A stretch of DNA of 64,000 nucleotides. Origin: Tubulanus polymorphus. Taxonomy: Eukaryota > Nemertea > Palaeonemertea > Tubulaniformes > Tubulanidae. The stretch covers positions 4,503,855 through 4,567,854 of the forward strand of contig NC_134030.1 of NCBI RefSeq assembly GCF_964204645.1. Direction: 5' to 3'. The position numbers and the translations under genes are program-made. The notes beneath the pieces were generated by a model, which did no database searches, was not told the DNA's origin, and was given only the letters and a program-made list of their open reading frames with translations. This document shows positions 53,726 through 64,000 of the stretch, in pieces (position 1 is the first letter of the stretch; the number at the start of each line of letters is the position of its first letter).

Positions 53726-55002
53726 TTAGGACGAGATCTTGTATATAGAATGATACGACTTTCCATTTGCTTGTTCACCGCCGCAACTTGCATCAGGTTC
53801 TAACACGCAAGGCAACGGGCACTTACTGGCGTCTACAGCGGTTTGGGTCGACTGTATCGCACTGCCGCAACTACAATAAAACCTACAAATACACAAACAT
53901 ATTGATATTATATCGATATAAACATCAAGGCGGGTCATAGCGAGTGCAGTGCTGATTTCACTGCAACCTGTCAATAGAATGATAACTATTTGTCCCATAA
54001 GCATTATGTATTTTCATAATCAGCAGGAATCGACAGCAACACAGGCATCCCCAACGTTACGCTCTGTTAGCACGAAATGGTTGGATGCGTCGTACACCTC
54101 TTGTTTTAACTATATACATGGTCAACAGCTGTGCGATTTTATCTGAACGAATGTATTCAAAAGATTCAGCATTCATCTGGATTTATACAACGTATAAACT
54201 AGTTTAAACGTCCATGAAACAACTAACGTTTTCGACGAAGTAGGTTTAGCGATATCCATATTCGAAGCATTGTCCCACTCCAGAGATAACTCAATAAATA
54301 TATGTCTAAACCTGGCAAATACGCTGAATATCAAAACCAGGGTTTTAGGCTTATGGTGTCAAATGCACTAGATTGGAAAACGATTTTCGTATTTTTGAAA
54401 ATCCCGGAATATCTCTAGAAAAACTTGCGTTAAATACTTAAATATTTACTTAAATGATTACTTACATATTTTGTATAGCCATGTAACTTAAACCTAAGTT
54501 TTTGCAGTTAGTTTCACATGCCGAAGTAGTATATACGCCTTGGACACCATAAGTGAAGGAACCAGTTGATACCGTATCTTCGTAGCAGCCGAGAAGAGTA
54601 GCTGAAATAAACGAAATGTATAAGACTGTTATAGACCCAATTTAAATATCATAACTTTTCAATTGAAGACCTTTCTACTTTAGGTAACGACGTACGATTA
54701 TATACTGTTTTATGTATTTAAGCACACGTTCTCTGTGTGAATAGCGAATAACGATTGAAATAATATGATAATCGTATTAATGTTGTTAGAAATATCGAAA
54801 AAAATTGAAATGACCAAATACAAAGATCGAATCGATTCCCTTGATGTACAAAATGCCCAGCGTCCCCAAAATTTCAATAAAGCAGAAATGATTGACAAAT
54901 AAAAATTTGTGTAATTTGTAAAAACTCACCCGCAGAAGTAAAACCGATGGCAAAAACCACGGACAAACAAACCACTGAATAAGTTCTCATCGTCATCTTC
55001 AT
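53726..55002 (-). CDS. Secreted single-WSC-domain protein (3 exons)
   Basis: I assembled the model complement(join(53726..53882,54466..54601,54930..55002)), 121 residues. Exon 1 encodes a signal peptide (MKMTMRTYSVVCLSVVFAIG, then FTSA) and ends at GTGAGT. Exon 2 follows TTTCAG and ends at GTAAGT; exon 3 follows TTTGTAG. Phases 1 and 2 join without frame breaks. The mature protein is one WSC domain: GCYED at the start, eight cysteines (30, 53, 57, 73, 75, 91, 95, 103), the CSCG block, CPLPC and CGGEQANG followed by SYHSIYKI. That is the usual WSC order and the usual ending (C-G-G, then S-x-Y). WSC domains are small carbohydrate-binding modules of yeast wall sensors, polycystin-related and other animal extracellular proteins. 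There is no transmembrane segment or second domain, so it is probably secreted and may bind glycans. Its biological role is unknown. Confidence 0.87.
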
Positions 55003-55970
55003 ACTACAGTGTCAGGAAATGTTATGACTTTTCTTGACCAACTCAACTGGGCTTTATCAATTATGTGATTGGACGCTGCCATTTAAACCTTTTGAAGTAT
55101 AATCATCAGGCTGTTGGCCTGAACATGTGTGTTTCTCGGTTCATTAATCAATCCCTTGTTTCAAGTCTGCCACGTTTACCGATTCGCGATCACCAATTTA
55201 ATCTGTATTTGTTTCCGAAATAAGTGATAATGAGTGCTCATGCTTGGCTACTACCAGACAATGAAACTGCAAACGCCAAAACAACAAAATGTTTGCGCAC
55301 ACGTTTGATATCGTGTCAAGCCTAAAATCCAGCCAAACAATAGGACATCCATTAAAGTACATTGTGCACTTTATAGCGAGAAATACTGCACCATTGATAT
55401 TTGTGATTTTCATCGGTGCTTTGTTCTAGTAGTTAAGTAGAATAACCGCACTGAGACGTGCAGAATAGACAATAAAGCCCACAAATATTGTATTATAAAA
55501 AGAGTCCAAAATATCGTGATTTTAATTTCTAACCAATGAATCGCGTTTTTAATATTTTAGATTCACTTGTAGCGGGTTTTGATTTCATCGTTTCTGTAGG
55601 ATATAGCACAAACAATTCTATAAACCAGAGTCATATGGGGCTATTGTACGAAGATATTTCTTAACGTTTCTCCTTGAAACATTACGAGGGTACTTCAGAA
55701 GTAAACATGGGATCGTATGAATTATTGCCATAATTCACTAAATAGCCGAGCAAACACGTTCTGATTATAATCAATACACGCAAGTGTACTAGTTCGCTTA
55801 TCAGTCCCGTTATCTGCCCTCTTTCAACCTGTAGGCAATACAATCCAACAACAAATCACCATTAGAGTGCTATTGGTCACGCGCGATTAATGCCTTCCAT
55901 TCAATTACAAAAACCTAGAAAATCTACTTAAATTCAATCGAATGAACGAGAATCTATTATTGCTTTGAAG
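55003..55970. promoter_or_regulatory. Head-to-head intergenic region, WSC and Ly6 genes
   Basis: 968 bases separate the two start codons, which point away from each other, so the promoters of both genes must lie here unless there are further 5' exons. On the WSC side there is a CCAAT-type motif (CCAATCA on the minus strand, 55066-55072) and a TATA-like GATAAAG (55052-55058), about 50 and 65 bases before the ATG. No clear TATA box was seen on the Ly6 side. Confidence 0.4.
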
Positions 55971-57001
55971 ATGGACTACAGGCCGTTGGTATTTCTGTCA
56001 TTGCTGTGCATTTTAGGTACGTACGATTTTACATCGAAACTATCAATTACGCAACCATCTCTCGAAATTACCTTACTTACTTACTTTACTGAGTCTTAAT
56101 ACAAAGACAATTTGAGTGATACAGTACATAAAAATAGATACATCGTACACGACGTACAGTAGCTATAGATAGCTACTAAAATATCGATTTAAATACGAGC
56201 TATTATTAGGGAATCAAGCGAAAAATCTCATAATTCTACCAATAAAAATACACAGTATACGAAGTTCGGCTCTGTCTTTGGTTTGCATTAATGATTTAAG
56301 TTTGAAAAGGTTGGGGTTCGTATAAAATCTCCTGTCGACGCTACGATTTGTTGAACTTCAAAATCGCGGATACGAACAAAATTATGGATTTTGGGAGAAA
56401 GGGGAACTACAACGTCAAAATGAGACTTAACTACTGCTAAATGATCCGTACATTCTGTATCAGTCAATAGTTATAAAATATACATCTTAAATTTTCAATT
56501 AATGAATGTTGTTCTGTAGGTTGTTCGGGTCTGAAATGTCAAAATAAGGTTGTCAATGTTAACGGCGAAACTAAGGCTGACTATGGCTTTTGTTACAGTC
56601 AATATTGCGTGGTAAGGATATTTTACTTTTACTATATAGTAATCTACTATCTTGTATCTGTTTGCGTAGCTTAATTCATTCAACATTGATTAAACTTAAA
56701 ATGGACGATTTCCCAATTTTAAGAAGAATTCGAATAACAGCGGATCGATTAAAGAAAGTTGTCGTCACTTGAGCTGTAACATAAACATTAAAAACGTTAA
56801 TTTCAGAAAACCACGTCGATGATGGATATTCGCTACAGCTGTTCAACTGACTGTCAGATGGGTCATTTCAACGACCGTATCGTTGAATGCTGCGATGAAT
56901 CGGACTTATGCAATTCGACGGCGAAACTTCGTTATTCGTCTTCGATGTTTCTCGTCTCGATTGTCGCGTTGATGTTGTTGTTGTTGATTCAGCGGGTTTA
57001 G
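55971..57001 (+). CDS. Ly6/uPAR three-finger GPI-anchored protein (3 exons)
   Basis: I assembled the model join(55971..56016,56520..56611,56807..57001), 110 residues. Splice sites are GTACGT/TTCTGTAG and GTAAGG/TTTCAG, in phases 1 and 0. Residues 1-19 are a signal peptide ending at GCSG, and the mature chain starts LKC, as is usual for the family. Cysteines are at 22, 40, 45, 58, 62, 74, 75 and 81, and the domain closes with the hallmark ECC-x5-CN (73-82). A Ser-rich stretch (90-92) and a hydrophobic C-terminus (93-110) form a GPI-attachment signal. There is an N-glycosylation site at N82. Eight cysteines instead of ten suggests one disulfide of the canonical fold is missing. Family members act at the cell surface as receptor modulators (Lynx, quiver/sleepless) or junction components. 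The specific role here is not evident. The start is the only Met giving a signal peptide. Confidence 0.88.
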
Positions 57002-57286
57002 ATGGTCGTTCGAGATACGCATTTTGTTCATCGGTGCCTGCTGATTTACAACTTTTCATTTTAACGTGTTTCTAACGACGAAGGAGATACCCCATTAGAA
57101 CGAAAAGTTGGTCGGAATTTCAGACCACATTCATATATTGCATATATATTCATCGTAATTTTTCTAAGGAATTTCTTTTAAATATCATTGAATTTTTCTA
57201 CTTTCGTAGAAAACATTTGATAATGTATAAATGATGATGGTTGGTGATCACAATGTAAATACGTTAAAGTGTAAATACGTAATACG

Positions 57287-57292
57287 ATTAAA
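57287..57292 (+). terminator. Poly(A) signal (ATTAAA), Ly6 gene
   Basis: The variant signal ATTAAA lies about 285 bases after the Ly6 stop, in AT-rich sequence. No canonical AATAAA occurs nearer. Confidence 0.4.
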
Positions 57293-57593
57293 GTACGATA
57301 GTTTTGCTTATTGATGAATTGTTTTTATGTATGTTTATATGCGCCTTTCTAATATTGTGCGAGCAGTATGATTTGAAACAATACCGATTTTCTATAAATT
57401 TGAAAAATTCAACGTGTATACGGCTAGAAAATTGATTCCTTATTTCGTATTTCTGTTGGGCTCAAGAGTTCACCTGACCGGCCGCCTATCGACCCAATAC
57501 TCAACTTTTGTTCAAATCAGGATCTAGCTAACCATAACCGACCCGGCAGCCATGAACTGATTATAAATGTAACCCGGCCGATCAGGAGAAACA

Positions 57594-57770
57594 TACGGTG
57601 GCTGATTAGGAAATCATGTAAATTATGGCGCAGAAACGAACTTCGTTTTAGCGCCCGTAAATTTCGTTTTTGCGCCACGCAGAAACGGACGCAGAAACGA
57701 AGCAATATATTTTTTGCATGGTATATTGCACGGAATTTTTTTTTTAACTTGGCCCTAATCGGCCACCATA
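57594..57770. mobile_element. MITE-like element with 17-bp TIRs
   Basis: The left end TACGGTGGCTGATTAGG and the reverse complement of the right end TATGGTGGCCGATTAGG differ at only two positions. The 177-bp element has an interior made of repeated and inverted CGCAGAAACGAA/TTCGTTTT/GCGCC units, so it is strongly foldable. The 135-codon minus-strand frame over it is a product of this structure. It lies just 3' of the Ly6 gene. Confidence 0.65.
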
Positions 57771-58173
57771 GAAACAAGGCCTGATAACTAATTTGAAAGC
57801 AACCGCGCGTGCTTTCTACATGTGCGTGCCACCACTGGTGCGGCGTCAGTTTAAGAGACGACTGTTTGATTATTTCGTCAGTCATTTTGCCCGAATTCGT
57901 CTCGTAGACTCGTCGAAGCGTCATTCGTTCAAATCAAATATAAATGAAGAACCCGTCCGTTCTCAAGTTGAAATCAAGACAACAAAGAAGCATACATGTT
58001 TGCACAGATGTTTTTCTTTTATTTTCCAGCCAGAATATAATCACAATTTGAGTATACGCGCCCCTGAAATGCCCGGTAAATAATACCAAATCTAAACAAA
58101 ACTCACAGAATTACGACGACATCAGGAATGATTCGCGCACGAAACTTGGATATCAGAAACGCACACATCCTCT

Positions 58174-58179
58174 TTTATT
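58174..58179 (-). terminator. Poly(A) signal, HFAamide-type gene
   Basis: AATAAA on the minus strand about 490 bases after the stop codon. A second one is at 58018-58023. Which is used cannot be told. Confidence 0.35.
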
Positions 58180-58668
58180 GAAAAAAGCCAAACAAACAGA
58201 ACTTCTTAATAACCTTACGAAACATAAGATGTGTTCAATCATTGATCGATGGTAATTCTGAATCATGTCTCCAAAGAACTAGAATATTGTTTGCATTAAT
58301 ACGCCAAGACGTTGAATTTATGTGTACATCATCATTTTTTTATGTCACTGAAGTTTGTGCAATCAACAAATGAACGGAAACGTGTTATACTTGAAAAGGA
58401 CTCGGTGTGAGAGGTGGGTGGGTATACACAATCTTATCAACACTGGCTACGTACTATTATTACGTACTACGCATTATTTGATCTTTTGCTCGATTGAATG
58501 GGACAAACATGCGTGTCTATGTTTTTTTTGGGTGATAGTGATACATTTTCATTGTGAAGACGACTTGAAAATATCCGTACAGTTTTGTTATTCTATGAAA
58601 GATTTCAGTGCCACAGGTTGCCCACAGCCCGCAACCGTGGCTTTAGGAGGTGGCTCGGCCGTCACGTT

Positions 58669-61600
58669 TCAAGAAACGACCGGCGTGTGTAGCAGGCTCC
58701 GGCGACGTCGTCGTTGTTTGAAGTCATCCTTGTCAAACACGTCGGATGATCGCTGCGCGTGCTTCGACCTCAGTTCCTCTAAGAGCAACCTGAAAAGAAC
58801 AAAATCGACCTTTATTTTTTCTGTGTGGACATACTATATTCGACTATATTTTCCTCATGTTCGACAGACGACTGGCTGCGCGAAAACGGAACCGAGGAAT
58901 CTGCGTAGGCTTGATAATAGTTAAAAGTATTTCTAAATAAATTCTACTCAGCTTAGTGCTGATTACTGTGACGTAGGTATGTAGGTGGAAGATCACACTT
59001 TGACAGCGCACATAACCCGAGCTCTTAATGGCATCATTACTATTCTATATATATATATTTATGTATTTTTGATGTAAATGTCAATTGATCTAAGTGATTA
59101 TTAACCTTGCACATTGCAGCAACTGATTTTCCCCCCAATAATACCTTGAAAATAGGATGTCTAATCAAACTAGTTTCGAGCCCAAGCATTTCGAAGCTCA
59201 AGAATGCCGTATAGATAATCCCCGTGAGCGATGAGACAAACCGAACTCCCAAAAGATTAGTTCGACATTCCAGGCGTAAGTGTATATTCAATTAGTTCGA
59301 CAACTTATCAAACGAAATTGTGTTCTCTATCTTCTCTTTTGAATCGTAATACTTTTTCCCTAACGTTAAAAAGTCCTGATTTTCTTCATTAACTTTTTCC
59401 TCCGAGGCGTCGATGGTTTTTTCTTCGTCGGCAGCGGACAAAAAGTTTTGCGATGGTTTTTCGAACACTCGATTCTTTCCTTATCTACAGTAAACGCATC
59501 ACAAACGACGCGGGAAATTTCCCATCGACGCATTTCCGGGTTCGCAGAGAAAATTACCAGACACTATCAGCCTGAATTGGTCCAAGCATTTGAACGTCGC
59601 GGATTCGATAAACTAAGGCCTTGCTTCCGAAAGCGTTGTAACCGCAAGACGATTGCGCTAGATAACCCCTCCAGATAATATACATTGTGTGCTAAAAGGC
59701 AAAACTAACTATAAAAGATGACTCCGTATCAAACTTGCAAATCATAATATTGTGGCTGATTTGGGCAACGTCCGATAATCATCCTCCACGAGAATGTGCA
59801 AAACCGATTTCAAACGTGCAAAAACAATTACACCGTTTTATAATTTTCCGTTTCAACACGTTCTCGTGGAATGAAACATATTTTTTTTTTGCGTTGTCGT
59901 AGTGGATGATTAAGATATAAGCATGTGGCCGCCATATAAATCCATACAACATCTTCAACGAGATGCGGTTTTAATAATCTTTTACGACCACTTAACCGTA
60001 GTACAAATCGCATGCGAACAGCGTTATCAATGCTAAGGTCAAACTATTCAATCCATCGTAGATATTTCAGAACTTATATTCAAACGTTCAGAACAACGTC
60101 TTAAGCTCACGCCTAATTGAAATAGATTCGCCGAATAAGATGATGACAATATTCAGCCCGAGTATCATGGTAGAGATGGGGTTTTAGATCTCAAAACTTA
60201 AGACGGGGCGAAAGTTGTTTGATTGTTATAGACTAAGGAAGATGGTTCTAGACTTGTCTAAGCTATGACGATGGAACCGGCACCATATTGCGCGTACCTC
60301 ATTGAAACCATCATCAGTTCGGTAGTTTAACAGATTTAAATGCACTACGTTGTAAGTGAAAGGTGGGGGTGTAATCGCTCCAATGATGACCATCACATTA
60401 GTCTTCATATACTTCACAATCGGTTGTTATAATTGACTGATAATCTGGCTAGAGTATAATTGACCGACGTCAAACAACTCCACCCGGGGACGTGTAGCCT
60501 TTGCGATAATTCTCCAAAGTGACGCTGACTTCGCAAGATTTGCAAGAACCTCGATAATTGGACAAACACAGCCCGGGTAACGAAAAATGGAAACAGTTTA
60601 AACTATCCTAAAACGATGATCTTGATGCTAATGTTGCTGAGTTTGGCTTTCTCTATTTCATATTTTACTTTCTTCCGAGAAGATTTCTTTTTTCTTTTTT
60701 TTTCAGACACGATATTTCCACGCAACGATCTTTGCATTGACGTGAGTGGGCAAATTGAAAAATAGTATCATTTTGCGTCTGGATTTTGTACCAGGGCTGA
60801 CGAAAATGAATATCCGTGTGCAATTGCCAAATAGACCAGCCGAAATGCTCGTTCGTGAGAATTTCGAAAATCAATTTCGCAATTTCTTGGAATTCAAATG
60901 CAGAATAGATAGTTAATGACTTGCACAATATTGCGTCAACAGGAATCAGTGAGTACATCCATATGCCCGCATCTGCTAGACAAGGAAACGCCATTATGCT
61001 CCATTGATGGTTAAGAATTTACAAAGGAGAAAGAAATTAATTTTTTTCCTTCTTTTTCCGTAGATCCGCAAGTGCGGTGGAGTCGGTGTGGTGGTGGGGG
61101 AATGTGAACTTTGAAAAGCTGCAGAGCTTGCTATATTTTCTAATAGATATTAGATCAGTTATGCGTTTAGCTAAGCATTTTTGTATCTAAAAACAGACAA
61201 AATTCTGAAATACGAACAAACTCCTGAGATATACATAACCTGTATTCAAATTAAATGATGTTTTCATTAGTTCTCGAAATATTCTCTATATCTAAAAAGT
61301 AGTTATATTCGTGTGCAATTTAGCGTATGATACTCACTTTTTGAGGCGACTGATTACTTTTGTATCAGACATAACACCATCGAGAAAATTCTTTAAGTCC
61401 TCGCTGTAATGTTCGGTTTGGCTGGCCAGACTAATCTGAGTCGGTTCGTCCCAAGACGAAGCCACGTCGTTCACCGTATCACTGGACCGAGTCCTAGAAC
61501 TGCGGAATGTATTTTGCTCGAACGCATCACCGTTTTCTTCCCGTCTAACGCCGCCGCCGCCGCCGCCACCACCGCCGAGTTTTGAGGACGACGACGATGG

Positions 61601-61780
61601 AAAATTGCGTTTCCCGGCGAAGTGTGTGTAGTTACATTTGCAGGCAGGCCCACCCATCTGTCGTAAACACTGGCGGGCGCACCACTTCACTTTATTGAAA
61701 CACGTCGAATACGGACACGCAAGCAGTATGATAAACGCGAACGTACAAAAAGTCGACGAAAACCGCCCCGTGAATTTCAT
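58669..61780 (-). CDS. HFAamide-type cysteine-rich neuropeptide precursor (2 exons)
   Basis: I assembled the model complement(join(58669..58789,61338..61780)), 187 residues. The signal peptide ends about residue 21 (CTFAFIILLA). Next comes a six-cysteine peptide (C22, C27, C34, C38, C47, C49; C-x4-C-x6-C-x3-C-x8-C-x-C) ending CKCNYTHFA-GKR (47-58). The Gly is an amidation donor and the Lys-Arg a convertase site, so the product is a peptide of about 34 residues with a C-terminal HFA-amide. A linker follows with a nine-Gly run (69-77), RR (79-80), a Leu/Lys/Glu-rich helix (about 143-161) and a pentabasic site RRRRR (174-178). The HFA-amide ending is how I recall lophotrochozoan HFAamide prohormones; no search was done. 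Exon 1 ends in phase 2 at AAA/GTGAGT. That donor contains an in-frame TGA, so unspliced reading stops at 148 residues. Exon 2 follows TTTTGTTCTTTTCAG. Confidence 0.75.
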
Positions 61781-61973
61781 CTTTCGATCGTACGCGTATA
61801 TAAATATTATATATTAAAAACAACAGCAAAAATACTATGGCTCAATCTTCTACGGGATGTCCTTCAGAGGAATTGACCGATATTTAGGAAACGTTATGCA
61901 CGCTTTTTGTATATGTTAACTTCCAAGTCACGATATTATCACTATCCAATACGAAATCGAATGAGAGAGCGTT

Positions 61974-62029
61974 ATATATCCTTCGCTGAATGTTGATGAT
62001 AATTGAAGCGGTCGTACGCTTATATATAT
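61974..62029 (-). promoter_or_regulatory. TATA-like boxes upstream of the neuropeptide gene
   Basis: On the minus strand, TATATATAAG at about 62020-62029 and GATATATAAC at 61971-61980 lie about 240 and 195 bases before the start codon. Either would give a 5' UTR of roughly 160-210 bases without an intron. No splice acceptor is evident between them and the ATG. Confidence 0.35.
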
Positions 62030-62737
62030 ACTATATATCGTACCACGCACCTTATCTTGTGAATATCAGAAAAACCGAGTCTATCTTTATATGGTCCTGA
62101 ACGCGTATCCGGATTCTTGGATATTGGGATCCCACGATTACCTTTTCTGGGTTAAATGTTGCCAAGACGCGATACGTGTGGTGAGTAATGTAAAAATGAT
62201 TTTCCACCGGGAATATTTTCCTCTTATCAACTATTATATGTTACATATAATATATGCGCACGTTTTGCAGTCGTTGTTTTAAGAAAATATATTGTCCCTC
62301 GTTGACTATACAGTATGGAATAGACACCAAGTTTGTGTCTGCCAGTCCCAACAACTTGAAATAGAAATATTCCTCCAGATGTAACCGATTATCTGTTGTC
62401 GGATGAAACAGTTTCCATGTATGTATTATCAAACTGGAACGGTGTGTCGAATTTTTATGCTGTTAAGTATTTTATCGGTTGCTTCTTCGTGTGGTGAATC
62501 TCATCTGTGTGAACGGCCGCACGTTAAGTAGCTTCGCAAAACACCGACGAACCTACCTAACTGGACAGGTATACTTTTAGAAGAATCTGTAAGAATATAT
62601 CCTCTTTAGTCTCGGAATCGGATAACTTGGTACGACTGCGTGATCGATTATTTCGAATAAATGTTTATGTCTCTTTGATATAACGTATCGATTTGACAAC
62701 GAGTTATCGTCGAAAATACGCGCTCCGACTCTTGAAT

Positions 62738-62770
62738 GAGAGAGAGAGAGAGACAGAGAGACAGAGAGAG
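62738..62770. repeat. (GA)n microsatellite
   Basis: About 33 bases of GA dinucleotides interrupted twice by GACA. Confidence 0.9.
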
Positions 62771-63653
62771 ATTGTCCCGATCGACACACCCTAACGTGCG
62801 TCGCTAACCGTAGTAACTGACATATCGCGCTCGTATGCGTGGTACGCGTTGTTATTACGTGAAATTAGTTCGCTTACACAACTAAAATGACCATGCAGAG
62901 AAACACGTGTTCAATTCTTATCTCATTTTTGGAAAAAATGACGGCTATCTCGGTCGGCCAAAATTCCGAACTTATTTGTCCAGATACGTCACAGGATTCG
63001 CCTCGAAGTCTTCTTTTAGAATCCTGAAATGAAAAAAAAAACAACGTTCGATTCAATGACTGCATAGTAACATTAAGTGTCCATTATGTGAAAAAGGTGA
63101 TGAAGTTTATTTCAATCGGAATAAAAACAAATCTTTCTTATATGAAATAGAACTTATTATTCTGCCGATCAACCTTTATCAATCTTTTAACTTCTCTATC
63201 ATCTACCTTTCCGAGATCGGGACAAACACAACCGTGTTGTCATCATACATCGTGACTTGACTTCGTTTCTGGACTCAAGTTTCTATCAGGCACGCTTCAA
63301 ACGCCATGCGCGCATTACTACGTCACGAATACATCTTGTTACAGTCAGGTTTACTTTATTCATTCAGGTTCCGGGTGAAAATGAAAGCTGAAACTATTTT
63401 TTTTCTACCTTCAATCTATTATGGATGTGGATTTTACGCTTATTTGTGTATTCTAATGCCAGATACTTAAGCAAATGATTGGTAATAATACCACTTGCTT
63501 TAAAAGGCAACAGAACTTAACATTGAACCAAAAGTTAGTATTTTTACTAATACTTTTAGGTCAACTTAACTGCCAAATTTATTTTGGGTAAATATACTAA
63601 TACTTTTACAGTGTATTGGAGGGAATGACCAAAAATGGTGAACCATCAGTTTC

Positions 63654-63733
63654 GCAGTCGCGGCTTAAGCCCATAATTGGTCTAGAACTAAGTTGTTTTT
63701 AGACTGGTCTTAGACTCTAAGCCGTGACTATGC
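63654..63733. repeat. Inverted repeat, possible decayed MITE
   Basis: The left arm GCAGTCGCGGCTTAAG and the reverse complement of the right arm GCATAGTCACGGCTTAGAG pair with few mismatches. The interior has further TCTAGA/AGTCTA inverted motifs. A region at about 60180-60280 shares some of these TCTAGA-GTCTAAG-TATGAC blocks but less clearly. Confidence 0.4.
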
Positions 63734-64000
63734 AACCGACCCATGGGGTATTCTATCTCTAGCTTTGCGATGATTGTTTCGCTAAGTTTAAGTGTTGATA
63801 TCGTATGGCGTTCCTGAGTTGATGATGACCTTTCCTGCCGTTCCTTTCAAAATCGATACAAATAGAAAGCGTTAAAAAGTTTCTTGGGTGAATCCCATAT
63901 ATTGTTCTCTATTCTCCGGGCTAAAATCATTAGATCCTTTGCAGACACATTATTTCTGTGGCGTCTAATTTCCTTTCGAAGTAAAAGAAACGGACAATTT

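Larger units (their letters stand above)
61781..64000. other. Upstream flank of the neuropeptide gene, no other gene seen
   Basis: Contains the TATA-like boxes, a GA microsatellite and an inverted repeat, which are listed separately. The open frames here are short and unrecognised. Confidence 0.4.

Noticed and set aside
57517-57924. 135-codon minus-strand open frame
   Set aside because: Most of it is inside the foldback MITE at 57594-57770, so the frame is a product of the repeat.
58355-58924. 189-codon plus-strand open frame
   Set aside because: It lies opposite the second exon of the neuropeptide precursor and reads its Arg-rich region in antisense. It has no domain.
59340-59600. Basic minus-strand frame with a TTTACTGTAG acceptor-like site
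   Set aside because: Low-complexity Lys/Arg sequence, and it is not needed for the phased two-exon model of the surrounding gene.
60665-60994. 109-codon minus-strand open frame
   Set aside because: It lies in the intron of the neuropeptide gene. It has no clear acceptor or donor, and skipping it gives a perfectly phased junction.

Overview
The window is nuclear DNA of an invertebrate animal. The genes have GT-AG introns, there are no operons, the base composition is AT-rich, CpG is not obviously depleted, and short dispersed repeats, microsatellites and a LINE tail are present. The gene content points to a protostome, most likely a lophotrochozoan such as an annelid or mollusc: a B-type muscarinic acetylcholine receptor and a prohormone resembling the lophotrochozoan HFAamide precursors. 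I cannot fix the species.

Layout. Positions 1 to about 40.6 kb hold no protein gene that I can support. This stretch carries a MITE-like family (2338-2555 and 25870-26076, in opposite orientation), a 5'-truncated LINE (13144-13734), one copy of a 400-bp dispersed repeat (18991-19393, second copy at 46633-47013), a long (AT)n tract and several hairpins. From about 40.7 kb there are candidate 5'-UTR exons leading into the receptor, whose coding sequence lies in one exon at 47615-50002.

Downstream is a compact cluster of three small secreted or surface proteins. I assembled each from exons by matching splice sites and reading phase. They are a single-WSC-domain secreted protein (53726-55002, minus, three exons), a GPI-anchored Ly6/uPAR three-finger protein (55971-57001, plus, three exons, head-to-head with the WSC gene), and a cysteine-rich amidated neuropeptide precursor of HFAamide type (58669-61780, minus, two exons, tail-to-tail with the Ly6 gene). 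Positions 61.8-64 kb are its upstream flank, with TATA-like boxes.

Functionally the right third is a cell-signalling neighbourhood: a Gi/o-type cholinergic receptor, a three-finger membrane protein and a peptide hormone. Nothing in the sequence shows that they act together. The splice models, the family match to HFAamide and the 5'-UTR exons are inferences from sequence alone.
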